NCBI RefSeq assembly: GCF_965262965.1
Contig: NZ_OZ253573.1
Location: 1,612,001 to 1,676,000 of the forward strand
Length of the DNA: 64,000 bases
DNA from: Poriferisodalis sp965262965
GTDB taxonomy: Bacteria; Actinomycetota; Acidimicrobiia; Acidimicrobiales; Poriferisodalaceae
Reading direction: 5' to 3'
Part shown: one piece after another, positions 1 through 7,274 of the stretch
Layout of the letters: each line of letters begins with the position of its first letter
Position numbering within the stretch: position 1 is the stretch's first letter
Position numbers and translations under genes: made by a program
Notes under the pieces: model-generated
What the model saw: the letters and a program-made list of their open reading frames with translations, nothing else
Database searches by the model: none
Told to the model about the DNA's origin: nothing

Positions 1-735
1 GCCGACGCCGCGGGCCACCGCGCAGGCGACGACGCGGCGCTGGGGGGACGCGAGATGGTGCTGCGTGTCGACGCCGGGGGCTGCTCGGCGCGTATCGCTG
101 AGGCGTGTCGGGACCGCAACATCACGTTTTTCATGTCCGCTCGGGCCACCGCGGGCATCGACGCCGCGATCGCGGCTGCCCGCTGCGATCCCCGACGGTG
201 GACCGCCGCGGTGGCGAACCCCAAACAGCGCCGCTCCAAGGCCCACGTCGCGGAGCTGACCGATCTGGTGGACCTGTCGGGCTGGCCAGCACGGACACGG
301 CTGATCATCCGACGCGAACCGCTGCACCCGGGCGCGCAGCGCAGCCTGTTCGCGTCGGAGAACTTCCGCTACTGGGGATTCCTCACCGACGCCCAAGCCG
401 GCCCAGCCCAGCTCGACAAGCTCATGCGAAAGCACGCCGACGTCGAAGACGCCGTCGCCCGTCTCAAGGACTCCGGGCTGGCACGCATGCCCTTCACAGC
501 CTGGGACGCCAACTGCGCATGGGCAGCACTGTGCACCATCAGCGCCGCGCTCGTGCACTGGTTCCAGACACGATGCCTCACCGGGCCGCTCAAACGCGCG
601 GCCCCCAAACGGCTCCGCTGGCAGCTGTGGCACCTGCCCGCGCTCGTGTGCGAAACCGGCCGACGCGTCAAGCTGCGGCTCCCCACCGCACACCCCGGCG
701 CCAAAGCCCTGCTCGCCGCCCAGCACCCCAACTGA
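1..735 (+). CDS. IS1380-family transposase, C-terminal part (cut by window edge)
   Basis: The frame is open from base 1, so this is the 3' part of a longer gene. The protein resembles the DDE domain of IS1380-type transposases: the stretch VLRVDAGGCSARIAEACRDR followed by a FFMSARAT segment is the typical strand holding the second catalytic Asp, and the ENFRYWGFLTD segment resembles the later conserved block. It would cut and join the ends of its own insertion sequence. The 5' end and left inverted repeat lie outside the window, so completeness cannot be judged. The last 50 residues are rich in Arg, Leu and Trp, as is usual for the end of these proteins. The family call is fairly sure; activity is not. 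Confidence 0.8.
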   Translation, partial: ADAAGHRAGDDAALGGREMVLRVDAGGCSARIAEACRDRNITFFMSARATAGIDAAIAAARCDPRRWTAAVANPKQRRSKAHVAELTDLVDLSGWPARTRLIIRREPLHPGAQRSLFASENFRYWGFLTDAQAGPAQLDKLMRKHADVEDAVARLKDSGLARMPFTAWDANCAWAALCTISAALVHWFQTRCLTGPLKRAAPKRLRWQLWHLPALVCETGRRVKLRLPTAHPGAKALLAAQHPN

Positions 736-945
736 GCACCACGCGCCCCCAGCCAAACATCACAGCGCGCACCACGCGCGCCGCCCCGCCGCGCCCCCAC
801 ACCCATGTCAAGAACCAACACCGGCCCTGCAACCACCCCAACAGCGCCAAACAGCACCCACCGGGTCCCGCCAAGCCGACAAACCCGCCCCGCACACCGA
901 AAACACAACCCAAAACACCGATCAGGCATTCTCATGAACAATCAG
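736..945 (+). other. A/C-rich, G/T-poor stretch after the transposase (possible Rho-loading region)
   Basis: Immediately after the transposase stop the plus strand is composed almost wholly of A and C with very few T, for about 200 bases. A C-rich, G-poor, unstructured transcript is what Rho factor binds, so this may be a Rho-dependent termination region. I saw no hairpin plus T-run and no convincing gene. A similar composition follows the IS1182 transposase on its coding strand. Confidence 0.4.
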
Positions 946-990
946 GGCTAGTACGAGTCCGTCGACACAGCGCGGGTCCCGCCCCGCAGA

Positions 991-1722
991 TCACATCTCC
1001 CACAGGTACGAGATCGGCAGTGCCATGATGCGGGGCCCGAGTCGCAGTGGTTGCTCACCGGCGTAGAGCACGATGCCGAGCTCGAAATGGTCGCCGATGG
1101 TGTCGCGGAGCCAGCCGAGCGTTTCTGCCTTGCGGCCGTGGGCGCGCATCGCAGCGGTGACCTCGATGCAGATGAGCTTCCCGTTGGCCAGCCGAACAAT
1201 CAGGTCCACCTCACGTTGGCGACGATCCCGGAAGTGATGCAGCGCCGCACCCGAGCCCCCGAACGACAGTTGCTTGCGGACCTCGTTGGCGACGAACGTC
1301 TCATACAGCGGTCCGCGCAACGGCTCTGTGGGATCGGCCAGCGAGTCAGGGGTTGCCCCCAACAGCGTCGCGGCCAATCCTGAGTCGGCCATGTGCAGCT
1401 TGGACCGCCGCTTGACACGGGTGGCCGCGCTCGTCGACCACTCCGGAAGCAGCACCGTCAGATACACCATCTCCAGGTACCTGATGTAGTCAGCAGTGGT
1501 CTGCGAGCTGCCGAACGCCGTGTCGCGATGCACATCTTCGATAACGGGCCTCGGACGGTCCCAGACGAACCCGACGGGGTCACCAAGAGCAGCTTGGAGC
1601 GTGTCGGGATTGTCGAGCCTCAAGAACACGCCGCCATTGGTGACCTGCCTGGCCAGCGTCGTCTTGCCCGACTGGCGCGGCCCCAGCAGCGCGGCTGGAA
1701 GAAGTGCTGGCTGTTCGCCCAA
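991..1722 (-). pseudogene. AAA/DUF4143 ATPase remnant with an internal deletion
   Basis: The first 25 residues hold a Walker A motif (GPRQSGKTT, residues 14-22) and residues about 55-63 look like the strand before Walker B (RPVIEDVHR). The text then jumps to SQTTADYIRYLEMVYL, which belongs to the middle of such proteins, and continues through the DUF4143 domain (LHMADSGLAATLLG; the nuclease-like VDLIVRL and ICIEVTA strands) to a normal C-terminus. Intact relatives have roughly 380-450 residues; this one has 243. The sensor and arginine-finger part of the ATPase is missing, so ATP hydrolysis is unlikely. The start is a TTG and may not be real. It lies next to a transposase, which fits decay after insertion or deletion. 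Confidence 0.65.
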
Positions 1723-1766
1723 GCCTGGGGCGAAGCGGCATCGATCCGAAGAACAAGCAGCCTCCT

Positions 1767-2216
1767 GTGACGGCAGCCGCTGGGTGGCCTCATGACGAGC
1801 TGAAACGGGCGTTGCTGTGGCTCGCCGTCTGTGACCGCAGCAACAAGAAGACTCTGGATGGCAGCGGCATCTACCGGTACCAAGCCGCTCGCTTGACAGG
1901 AGGCGACATCTCGAACGGTTCGCCTATCGCTGCCGCATACATGTGCGACCTAACACGCGACTACGAATGCGACGGCGGCGAGATGTCAGTCGAACACGAG
2001 GTAAGCGCCATCGAAAGTGTGCTGGACCACCACGCCCCTGAATCCCATGAGGGGTGGGGCTGGTGCGCCGACTGCGCGGGCCATCACGCCTACCCGCACG
2101 ACGACGGTGAGTACATCGAAGCGTCACCGTCGCCCGAAGCTGACCGGGCGCGAGACTGGCGCCTCAGGGGCTCCCAACCGTCAGCAGGCTCGGAAGCCAG
2201 TCCTGGAGCCGAGTGA
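1767..2216 (+). CDS. Hypothetical protein
   Basis: An open frame of about 150 residues from a GTG at 1767. I do not recognise the family. It begins with a possible helical segment (HDELKRALLWLAVCDRS), then a segment ending MCDLTRDYECDG, and has a short Cys/His-rich motif near residue 115 (WGWCADCAGHH) that could bind a metal. The last 30 residues are low complexity (Ser, Ala, Glu, Pro). The frame can be extended upstream over the end of the ATPase remnant on the other strand. No clear ribosome binding site is visible. It could be a spurious frame; it is listed because its composition is protein-like and no other gene covers the stretch. Confidence 0.35.
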   Translation: MTAAAGWPHDELKRALLWLAVCDRSNKKTLDGSGIYRYQAARLTGGDISNGSPIAAAYMCDLTRDYECDGGEMSVEHEVSAIESVLDHHAPESHEGWGWCADCAGHHAYPHDDGEYIEASPSPEADRARDWRLRGSQPSAGSEASPGAE

Positions 2217-2447
2217 CGAGCGACTGCACCGTCTCACCGCTGCGCTGCGCTTGCGCGGAAACGGCTCCCAGCACTTCGACATGATGGCTGAGCATCGAGA
2301 GCACGCCGATTCACCACGTACGCGAATCTTGCTTAACACGGCACCAGCCGGCTGTTGAAGCGGTGCCTGATACGCGCTTCTGCCGGTACAAAGCCGCTGA
2401 TCAACAGTCTTGTGATCTGCTCAAGACAGACTGCTTCTTGCACCCTG

Positions 2448-2837
2448 CTAGCTGGCCTCCCAGTGCTGAACTTCGAGTTCGGGCATCGGAAAGTCCGAGA
2501 CGTTAGCTGTGGCGAGTGCGGCACCAACGCCGACTGCTGCGGATGCGATGAGGCAATCGGCCTGGTGCAGCGTGATCCCGCGTGACGCGAACTCGCGGCG
2601 CCACCGACCGGCCCGCTGGCCTTCGGCGGCGCCCAACGGTGCCAAGCGCAGCGCTCCGACTAGACGGCGTGCCAGCGGCTCCTCCTCAGGCTGGAGACCA
2701 CGCCAGATCTCCTCTACCGATACCGCAGACACCCACGGCTCCACGCCGACTCGCCGAAGGCCTCGGAGGCGCTCAGCGGCGGGGCGGCCTCGCAGAGCGT
2801 CGATCAGGACTGTCGAGTCCAACAGCAGGCGGGACAC
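2448..2837 (-). CDS. vapC: VapC-type PIN-domain ribonuclease toxin
   Basis: A protein of about 129 residues with the full PIN pattern: LLLDSTVLIDAL at the N-terminus (first Asp at residue 7), VSVEEIWRG (Glu) in the middle, HQADCLIASAA (Asp) and ATANVSDFP at the end. These acidic residues hold Mg2+ for cutting RNA, often tRNA. The start is chosen at GTG 2837, two bases after the stop of the antitoxin gene; a longer frame exists upstream but would overlap the antitoxin. The pair forms a classic antitoxin-first operon. The family is sure; the RNA target is unknown. Confidence 0.85.
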   Translation of the reverse strand: MSRLLLDSTVLIDALRGRPAAERLRGLRRVGVEPWVSAVSVEEIWRGLQPEEEPLARRLVGALRLAPLGAAEGQRAGRWRREFASRGITLHQADCLIASAAVGVGAALATANVSDFPMPELEVQHWEAS

Positions 2838-2839
2838 GC

Positions 2840-3079
2840 TCAGCCAGACCGTCGCGCATCGCGATGCCGCTGGGCGCGCACCCATGCGGCGGGACCGTCG
2901 TCCCACTCGTGCCCCGAGTCAGAGATCGAGCCCAACGATGCCTCGATCTCGTCCCAGCGATGCTCATCGTCAAGCCCTCGCCGGATGAGCGCGGTAATGA
3001 ATGCGCTGCGGCGCCTTGGGCCAGCCCGCCGGTCGATATCAGCGACGATTTCGTCCTCGAGCTGTATGTGTAAACGCAT
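2840..3079 (-). CDS. vapB: VapB-type ribbon-helix-helix antitoxin
   Basis: A 79-residue protein starting MRLHIQLEDEIVADIDRR, which reads as a ribbon-helix-helix strand followed by two helices (AFITALIRRGL). The acidic, Trp-containing C-terminus (DDEHRWDEIEASLGS) would be the part that wraps around the PIN toxin. The inner ATG at 3079 is preferred over one six codons upstream because the RHH strand starts right there. The toxin gene follows after two bases. It probably represses its own promoter. Confidence 0.75.
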   Translation of the reverse strand: MRLHIQLEDEIVADIDRRAGPRRRSAFITALIRRGLDDEHRWDEIEASLGSISDSGHEWDDGPAAWVRAQRHRDARRSG

Positions 3080-3098
3080 GTGCGTTACTATACACACG
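3079..3098 (-). promoter_or_regulatory. Possible leaderless promoter and operator of vapBC
   Basis: On the minus strand a -10-like TATAGT sits at 3092-3087, only seven bases before the preferred vapB ATG at 3079, so a transcript would start at or near the start codon. The same stretch is an imperfect inverted repeat, TGTGCGT then six bases then ACACACG on the plus strand, a plausible site for the RHH antitoxin. No good -35 is visible. Confidence 0.35.
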
Positions 3099-3205
3099 TC
3101 ACCGATTCAGCTCTACGGACTCTGGACACCTTTCGCAGGCTCGAACACGACATCAACCGACTGCGGCCGAGCGTTCACCGGCCGTGGGGAATCCGGCACG
3201 ATCCC

Positions 3206-4549
3206 TCAGCGAATTTCATTCGACTGCCGGCCGAGCTTTGCGGCCGCATACCTGCCGAACTCGCGCAGGAATTCCGCGGCCACAAACTCCTCATGCACGA
3301 TGCGACGGCCTCCGTCGAATTCAGCCTCGAGCGTGGGGTCCCACGGTGTTGGCCCGGCGGCCGCGCTGTCGTGTGGCAACGGAACGCCCTGTGCTGCGGC
3401 GCGTTGCACGGCATGGCGGTAATCGGCGGCCGACATCATCCACGGCGTGCACCCGCGGTCGCGCATGCGCCGGCAGATGGCGATGCCTGCTGCGTCGAAG
3501 TCGCCGTGATAGCGCAGATCAGCGCCGCTCGCAGCAAGCTGGTCGATGAGTTCGGTCACCGTGGATGTCGGGTTACCGTTGGTGCACACGAGGCCGAAGA
3601 CGGCAGACGCGTCGGCGGCGCTCTCGACGACGCTCGGGTTCTCCACGACCAGGATTGGCGTGCCCGGCGCAACCTCGACCTGATGCTGGCGCAGTGCCCG
3701 CAAGCTCACGTGCATGGGCAGGCCGGCATCGGCGGCGCAACCGAGCATTGACGCCAGCGGCGACGCACCGAGCGGTCTCAAGCCCCATGTGAGCGCCGGA
3801 GCGGAGACCGAGTCCGCGGCTATTCCTGCCGCCTCCCACAGTGCTCGGCCTTCGACAGCGCTTTCGCTGAGCCCGACCACATGTCTCAGCGCTCGCTCAG
3901 CAGCCGCAGCGAGCTTCGTCTGCCTGTCGAGCGAGTGAGCCGAGCCGAACAGCTGTGCCGCCAACTCCGTGCGCGAGGCAGTCCGCGCCAGCGGATCGGC
4001 GCGAGCGTCGATGAGCCGGCGCACATTTCCCAGCAGAGCTGCGACCTCGCCCCCGTCGAGGCCGCTGAGCAACCCGGACCTGAGCATGTCTTGGCCCCAG
4101 TGAGCGGCCCACGTCTCTGGCCATCTCTCCAGTGCCGATTCCAATGCTTGTCGAGCCTGTCGCGCCCGCGCCCGGGCTTCGCTCCGTTTGCGCTTGGCAG
4201 GATCAGGCGGGCAGCCGAGGAGCGTCAACGCCGAGTCAAGGTCATGACCGAGTCCCAGTCGAACCAAGCCTGCTTCGAGTTCGGAAACATCGAGCCGCGA
4301 TGTCGGCGAGCGGCCGATGAGCGCAGCCACTGCCGGCTCGCAGCGCGGCTCAATGACGGGCATCCGGATCGTGCCGGGCATGGCCCCGTCGCCGCGGTCA
4401 TGCCGTTGTCGAACCGCTCCCCACAACGTAGCGAGGCCGGGATCGGCCAAGGACGCCGGAACCGACCGATGACTCACGGCTTCGACGCCAGCCGCCACTG
4501 CCTGCGAACCCTCAGGGTCATCAGACTCCGGAACGGGAGGTTCGCTCAC
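3206..4549 (-). CDS. jetD: Wadjet nuclease subunit JetD (TIGR02679 family, Toprim)
   Basis: This 447-residue protein is the fourth gene of the Wadjet operon. The C-terminal third carries a Toprim fold: Glu303 in the strand ILVVENPSVV and the paired Asp residues of YHGDFDAAGI (Asp350 and Asp352), which bind the metal used to cut DNA. In Wadjet the JetABC SMC-like motor extrudes loops on small circular DNA and JetD cleaves it, which blocks plasmids. The start is a GTG that overlaps the jetB stop by four bases (GTGA), showing translational coupling. Length and motifs look intact. The product ends at 3206 with no further gene in the operon. Confidence 0.9.
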   Translation of the reverse strand: MSEPPVPESDDPEGSQAVAAGVEAVSHRSVPASLADPGLATLWGAVRQRHDRGDGAMPGTIRMPVIEPRCEPAVAALIGRSPTSRLDVSELEAGLVRLGLGHDLDSALTLLGCPPDPAKRKRSEARARARQARQALESALERWPETWAAHWGQDMLRSGLLSGLDGGEVAALLGNVRRLIDARADPLARTASRTELAAQLFGSAHSLDRQTKLAAAAERALRHVVGLSESAVEGRALWEAAGIAADSVSAPALTWGLRPLGASPLASMLGCAADAGLPMHVSLRALRQHQVEVAPGTPILVVENPSVVESAADASAVFGLVCTNGNPTSTVTELIDQLAASGADLRYHGDFDAAGIAICRRMRDRGCTPWMMSAADYRHAVQRAAAQGVPLPHDSAAAGPTPWDPTLEAEFDGGRRIVHEEFVAAEFLREFGRYAAAKLGRQSNEIR

Positions 4550-5664
4550 AGCATCGATACCTCTTCATGCGAGACGTCGAGGACGTACCGCGCCGCTGCG
4601 GGCAGCACGACGACCTCGTCGCCGACCAGATCGACGAGCCGGTGGTCGGCGAGCAATTCGAGGGCTTCGCCCGCCAGTCGCTCGGGACTGTCGGCAAGCT
4701 GCGACCAGCACGAACGATGAGCGGCGGCCAGATCCGCGACGATCCCGACCACGACGTCACGGCCCACCGGCGCGTCGCCGCGCTGTGACAGCCGGTCGGC
4801 GAGCAGCAACGCCGTGTGGCCGACAGTGCCGGTCAGCGGGAACCGCACATCGGTGAGCTCGCCGACGGGATCGACGGCCATGACACCCTCGGCACGAGCC
4901 TCGATGTGCAGCCCGAACATCTCGTCGAAGAAGCCGGACTCCTCACTGAGGCGTCGCCGCAACTCAGTCCACTCGTCGGCATCGAAGTCGCCGCGATACA
5001 CGACGGGTTCCTCAAGAATCCGGGCACGCATCCAGGCCCGGGCCGAATTGCGGCTGTCGGAACGCTCGAAGAGCTGCTCGGCGGTCTGGGCGCGAGCCAA
5101 CACCGGCTGCGGCAGCATCGCCACTCGGTCGGGCCGAATCGCCAGCACCGCGTCGGCCTCGGCGTCATGTGCGTACTCGTCGATGCGTTCATGAAGCTCG
5201 GTCGCGAGACCGTGGGCGATCATCCAGCGCAACGCCATCACGAGTGCCCGCCGGTCCGACGGCTCGCTCCCGATAGTCACACCCGCCTCAGAGGCAGCGC
5301 CCTGAAGCTCTTGCACCAGATCGCGCAAGCTGATCACGCTGGGACCTGACACCACTGCTGCCAGAACAAGCGCCAGCATCAGGTACTCCGAGATACCGAA
5401 GGGACGTCGTTGCGCAGTTGCTGTGCGGAGCGGGCGACGTCGCACTGTTGCGGTCGTCTTGGACAGCCGGGCGGTGTCCGCAGTCACCTGCAGCCGGTAG
5501 CCGAAGCGCTGAGTGAACCACTGGTCGAGCTGCTGGCGGTGACGCCGTATCAGAGCGAACTCATCAGGGGAATGTTCGGCCGCAATCAACGGCCGCACAA
5601 CCAGGCACCGTGCTGCCTCGCGGAGATCCGCGGCGAGTTGATCGGCATCGGAGGAAGGACTCAT
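4546..5664 (-). CDS. jetB: Wadjet subunit JetB (TIGR02678 family)
   Basis: About 372 residues, starting at ATG 5664, which overlaps the jetA stop as ATGA; a longer upstream frame inside jetA is rejected for that reason. The N-terminal part (AARCLVVRPLIAAEH, then FTQRFGYRLQVTADTARLSK) and the later GISEYLMLALVLAAV segment are typical of the TIGR02678 family. In the Wadjet complex this is the KITE-like winged-helix subunit that bridges the kleisin JetA and the SMC-like JetC. No catalytic motif is expected. It is followed by jetD with a four-base overlap. Confidence 0.9.
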   Translation of the reverse strand: MSPSSDADQLAADLREAARCLVVRPLIAAEHSPDEFALIRRHRQQLDQWFTQRFGYRLQVTADTARLSKTTATVRRRPLRTATAQRRPFGISEYLMLALVLAAVVSGPSVISLRDLVQELQGAASEAGVTIGSEPSDRRALVMALRWMIAHGLATELHERIDEYAHDAEADAVLAIRPDRVAMLPQPVLARAQTAEQLFERSDSRNSARAWMRARILEEPVVYRGDFDADEWTELRRRLSEESGFFDEMFGLHIEARAEGVMAVDPVGELTDVRFPLTGTVGHTALLLADRLSQRGDAPVGRDVVVGIVADLAAAHRSCWSQLADSPERLAGEALELLADHRLVDLVGDEVVVLPAAARYVLDVSHEEVSML

Positions 5665-7274
5665 GCCGCCGTCTCCGTCGGCTCGGCCGCTGTCGCCACC
5701 AGCGCCGGCTCGGACACTCGCCGCCCAGCGGCGGTGTCCGCGACCGAGATCGTCAAGCCATGCAGCCGAAACCGTCCTTCGGGGCAACTGACCACCGTCT
5801 GCGCATGCTCGTCGCGCCGCAGCTCACAGCGAACGCCTGCCGACTCCGCCACTCGGGCGCCGGTGCTGCCGGCCGTTTGGTGCCCGCACAGGCCGATGAG
5901 TTCCCGGAGCAAACCGAAAGCAGCAGTCGACAGCGATACCCCGTCGATCCGGCCCGCGGCATCGGCCTTGGACAACAACTCGCGTGCCGTCGCATTCCGC
6001 TCGACGCGCTCTCGGTCGAGTCGCTCCCGAATGATCCGATGCTCGCTGCTGCGGTCGCGCATCGGCGTCGTGTTGCCCCGCTGAGTCCGTTCGCCTCGTT
6101 CGCGCAGCGAGATCGGCACCTGTGCCCGTGGGGCGCTCGCCCACGGTGTGGTGGTGGGTGCGGGATCGTCGGCGTCGGCGGCAAGCGTTCCGGCGTGACG
6201 GCACGACCCGAGCCCTAGCGCCGCAGAAGCCACATCGTGAGCCTCATGCGGTGTCGTCGCCGCTTCGAAGAACGCCGCCAGTCGCAGGAAGTCGGCGCGT
6301 CGCGATGTAGTCGCTGTGCCCAGGCGCGAGAGCCGGCTGAGGTTGGAGGTCAGGGTTCGCACCGCCGCCAAGGCTTGGTCGGTGAGCTGGCTCAGGCGAG
6401 ATGGACGCGCTGGTGCATCGCTGAACCAGCGGCTCAACAAGTACCAGTCGTCTCGTTCTGAACCGCGAAGGCGGCGCGCCGAGAACATGTCGGCGAGGCC
6501 GGCTTCGTCGACACGCTCCGCAAGGCCCGCGTCAATCGACGGGAGCAAGGCGTCGAGGTGCGGCATGATCTGCTCCAAACAGCGCGAGATCGACTGCTGC
6601 AGTCGCTCGATCTGGGCAAGCTGCTCGCTGACGTAGCCGACGATGACGCCCGCGAGCAATTGCACCTCGTCGGCGTTGAGGTCGTAGCGGCTCTGCCATT
6701 GGGCGAGCTGCCTGAAGAATCCGGTCAGCTCCTCGGCGAATCGCTCGTGGATGTCGAACACAGCGCGCACCGCAGCGGTTGTGTCCTCGATGCCCAAATC
6801 GCGATACCCGTTTCGGGCGTGATCTGCGAGCAGTTGCAGGTGGCCCCTCAGATCGCTCAGCCGGCCGGCCTGGGGGTCAGCAACCTCGTCGATGCTTGCA
6901 AGCATGCGCTCGGTGAGATCGAAGACCTGCTGACCTGCAGGGGTGATGAGGTAGCGATGGCGTCTGCGGTTGTAGTCCTCCAAGCTGGTCGGATTGCCCG
7001 CATCGGTGGAAACCGTCAGATTGCCCCAGCGCCGCAGGCTGTCGAGGCGGTCCCGCACCACCTCGGCGCTCAGACGCACGCCCACCAGGCGGGCTTGTAC
7101 CTCTTCGGGACTGAACTCGGTGAAGAAGGTGTCCGCGAATACGGCGAGAATGGCGCGGTACTCAGCCCACTCCTCGCCGCCGAGGTATCGGAACAGGTGG
7201 CGGACGCGCTGCGCGTCGGGCTCGCTGCTGGCCGCCGGCGGCACTTCGGCTGACCCCGCGGCAGCCTCGCTCAT
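5661..7274 (-). CDS. jetA: Wadjet kleisin subunit JetA (TIGR02677 family)
   Basis: A 537-residue protein. After a low-complexity N-terminus, residues about 22-110 (HLFRYLGGEEWAEYRAILAV, then the RRHRYLITPAGQQVFDL winged-helix segment) are typical of TIGR02677, the kleisin that closes the JetC ring. The middle is mostly helical and Arg/Glu rich. The C-terminal 60 residues (RLHGLTISVADT) form the part expected to dock on JetC. ATG at 7274 overlaps the jetC stop (ATGA), and its own stop overlaps jetB the same way. It would act in the cytoplasm as part of the plasmid-clearing SMC complex. Confidence 0.9.
   Translation of the reverse strand: MSEAAAGSAEVPPAASSEPDAQRVRHLFRYLGGEEWAEYRAILAVFADTFFTEFSPEEVQARLVGVRLSAEVVRDRLDSLRRWGNLTVSTDAGNPTSLEDYNRRRHRYLITPAGQQVFDLTERMLASIDEVADPQAGRLSDLRGHLQLLADHARNGYRDLGIEDTTAAVRAVFDIHERFAEELTGFFRQLAQWQSRYDLNADEVQLLAGVIVGYVSEQLAQIERLQQSISRCLEQIMPHLDALLPSIDAGLAERVDEAGLADMFSARRLRGSERDDWYLLSRWFSDAPARPSRLSQLTDQALAAVRTLTSNLSRLSRLGTATTSRRADFLRLAAFFEAATTPHEAHDVASAALGLGSCRHAGTLAADADDPAPTTTPWASAPRAQVPISLRERGERTQRGNTTPMRDRSSEHRIIRERLDRERVERNATARELLSKADAAGRIDGVSLSTAAFGLLRELIGLCGHQTAGSTGARVAESAGVRCELRRDEHAQTVVSCPEGRFRLHGLTISVADTAAGRRVSEPALVATAAEPTETAA

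Noticed and set aside
105..1028. Long plus-strand frame of about 300 residues overlapping the transposase
   Set aside because: It is Arg/Pro/His-rich, overlaps the clear transposase frame and then runs through the A/C-rich trailer; this is a typical shadow frame in high-G+C DNA.
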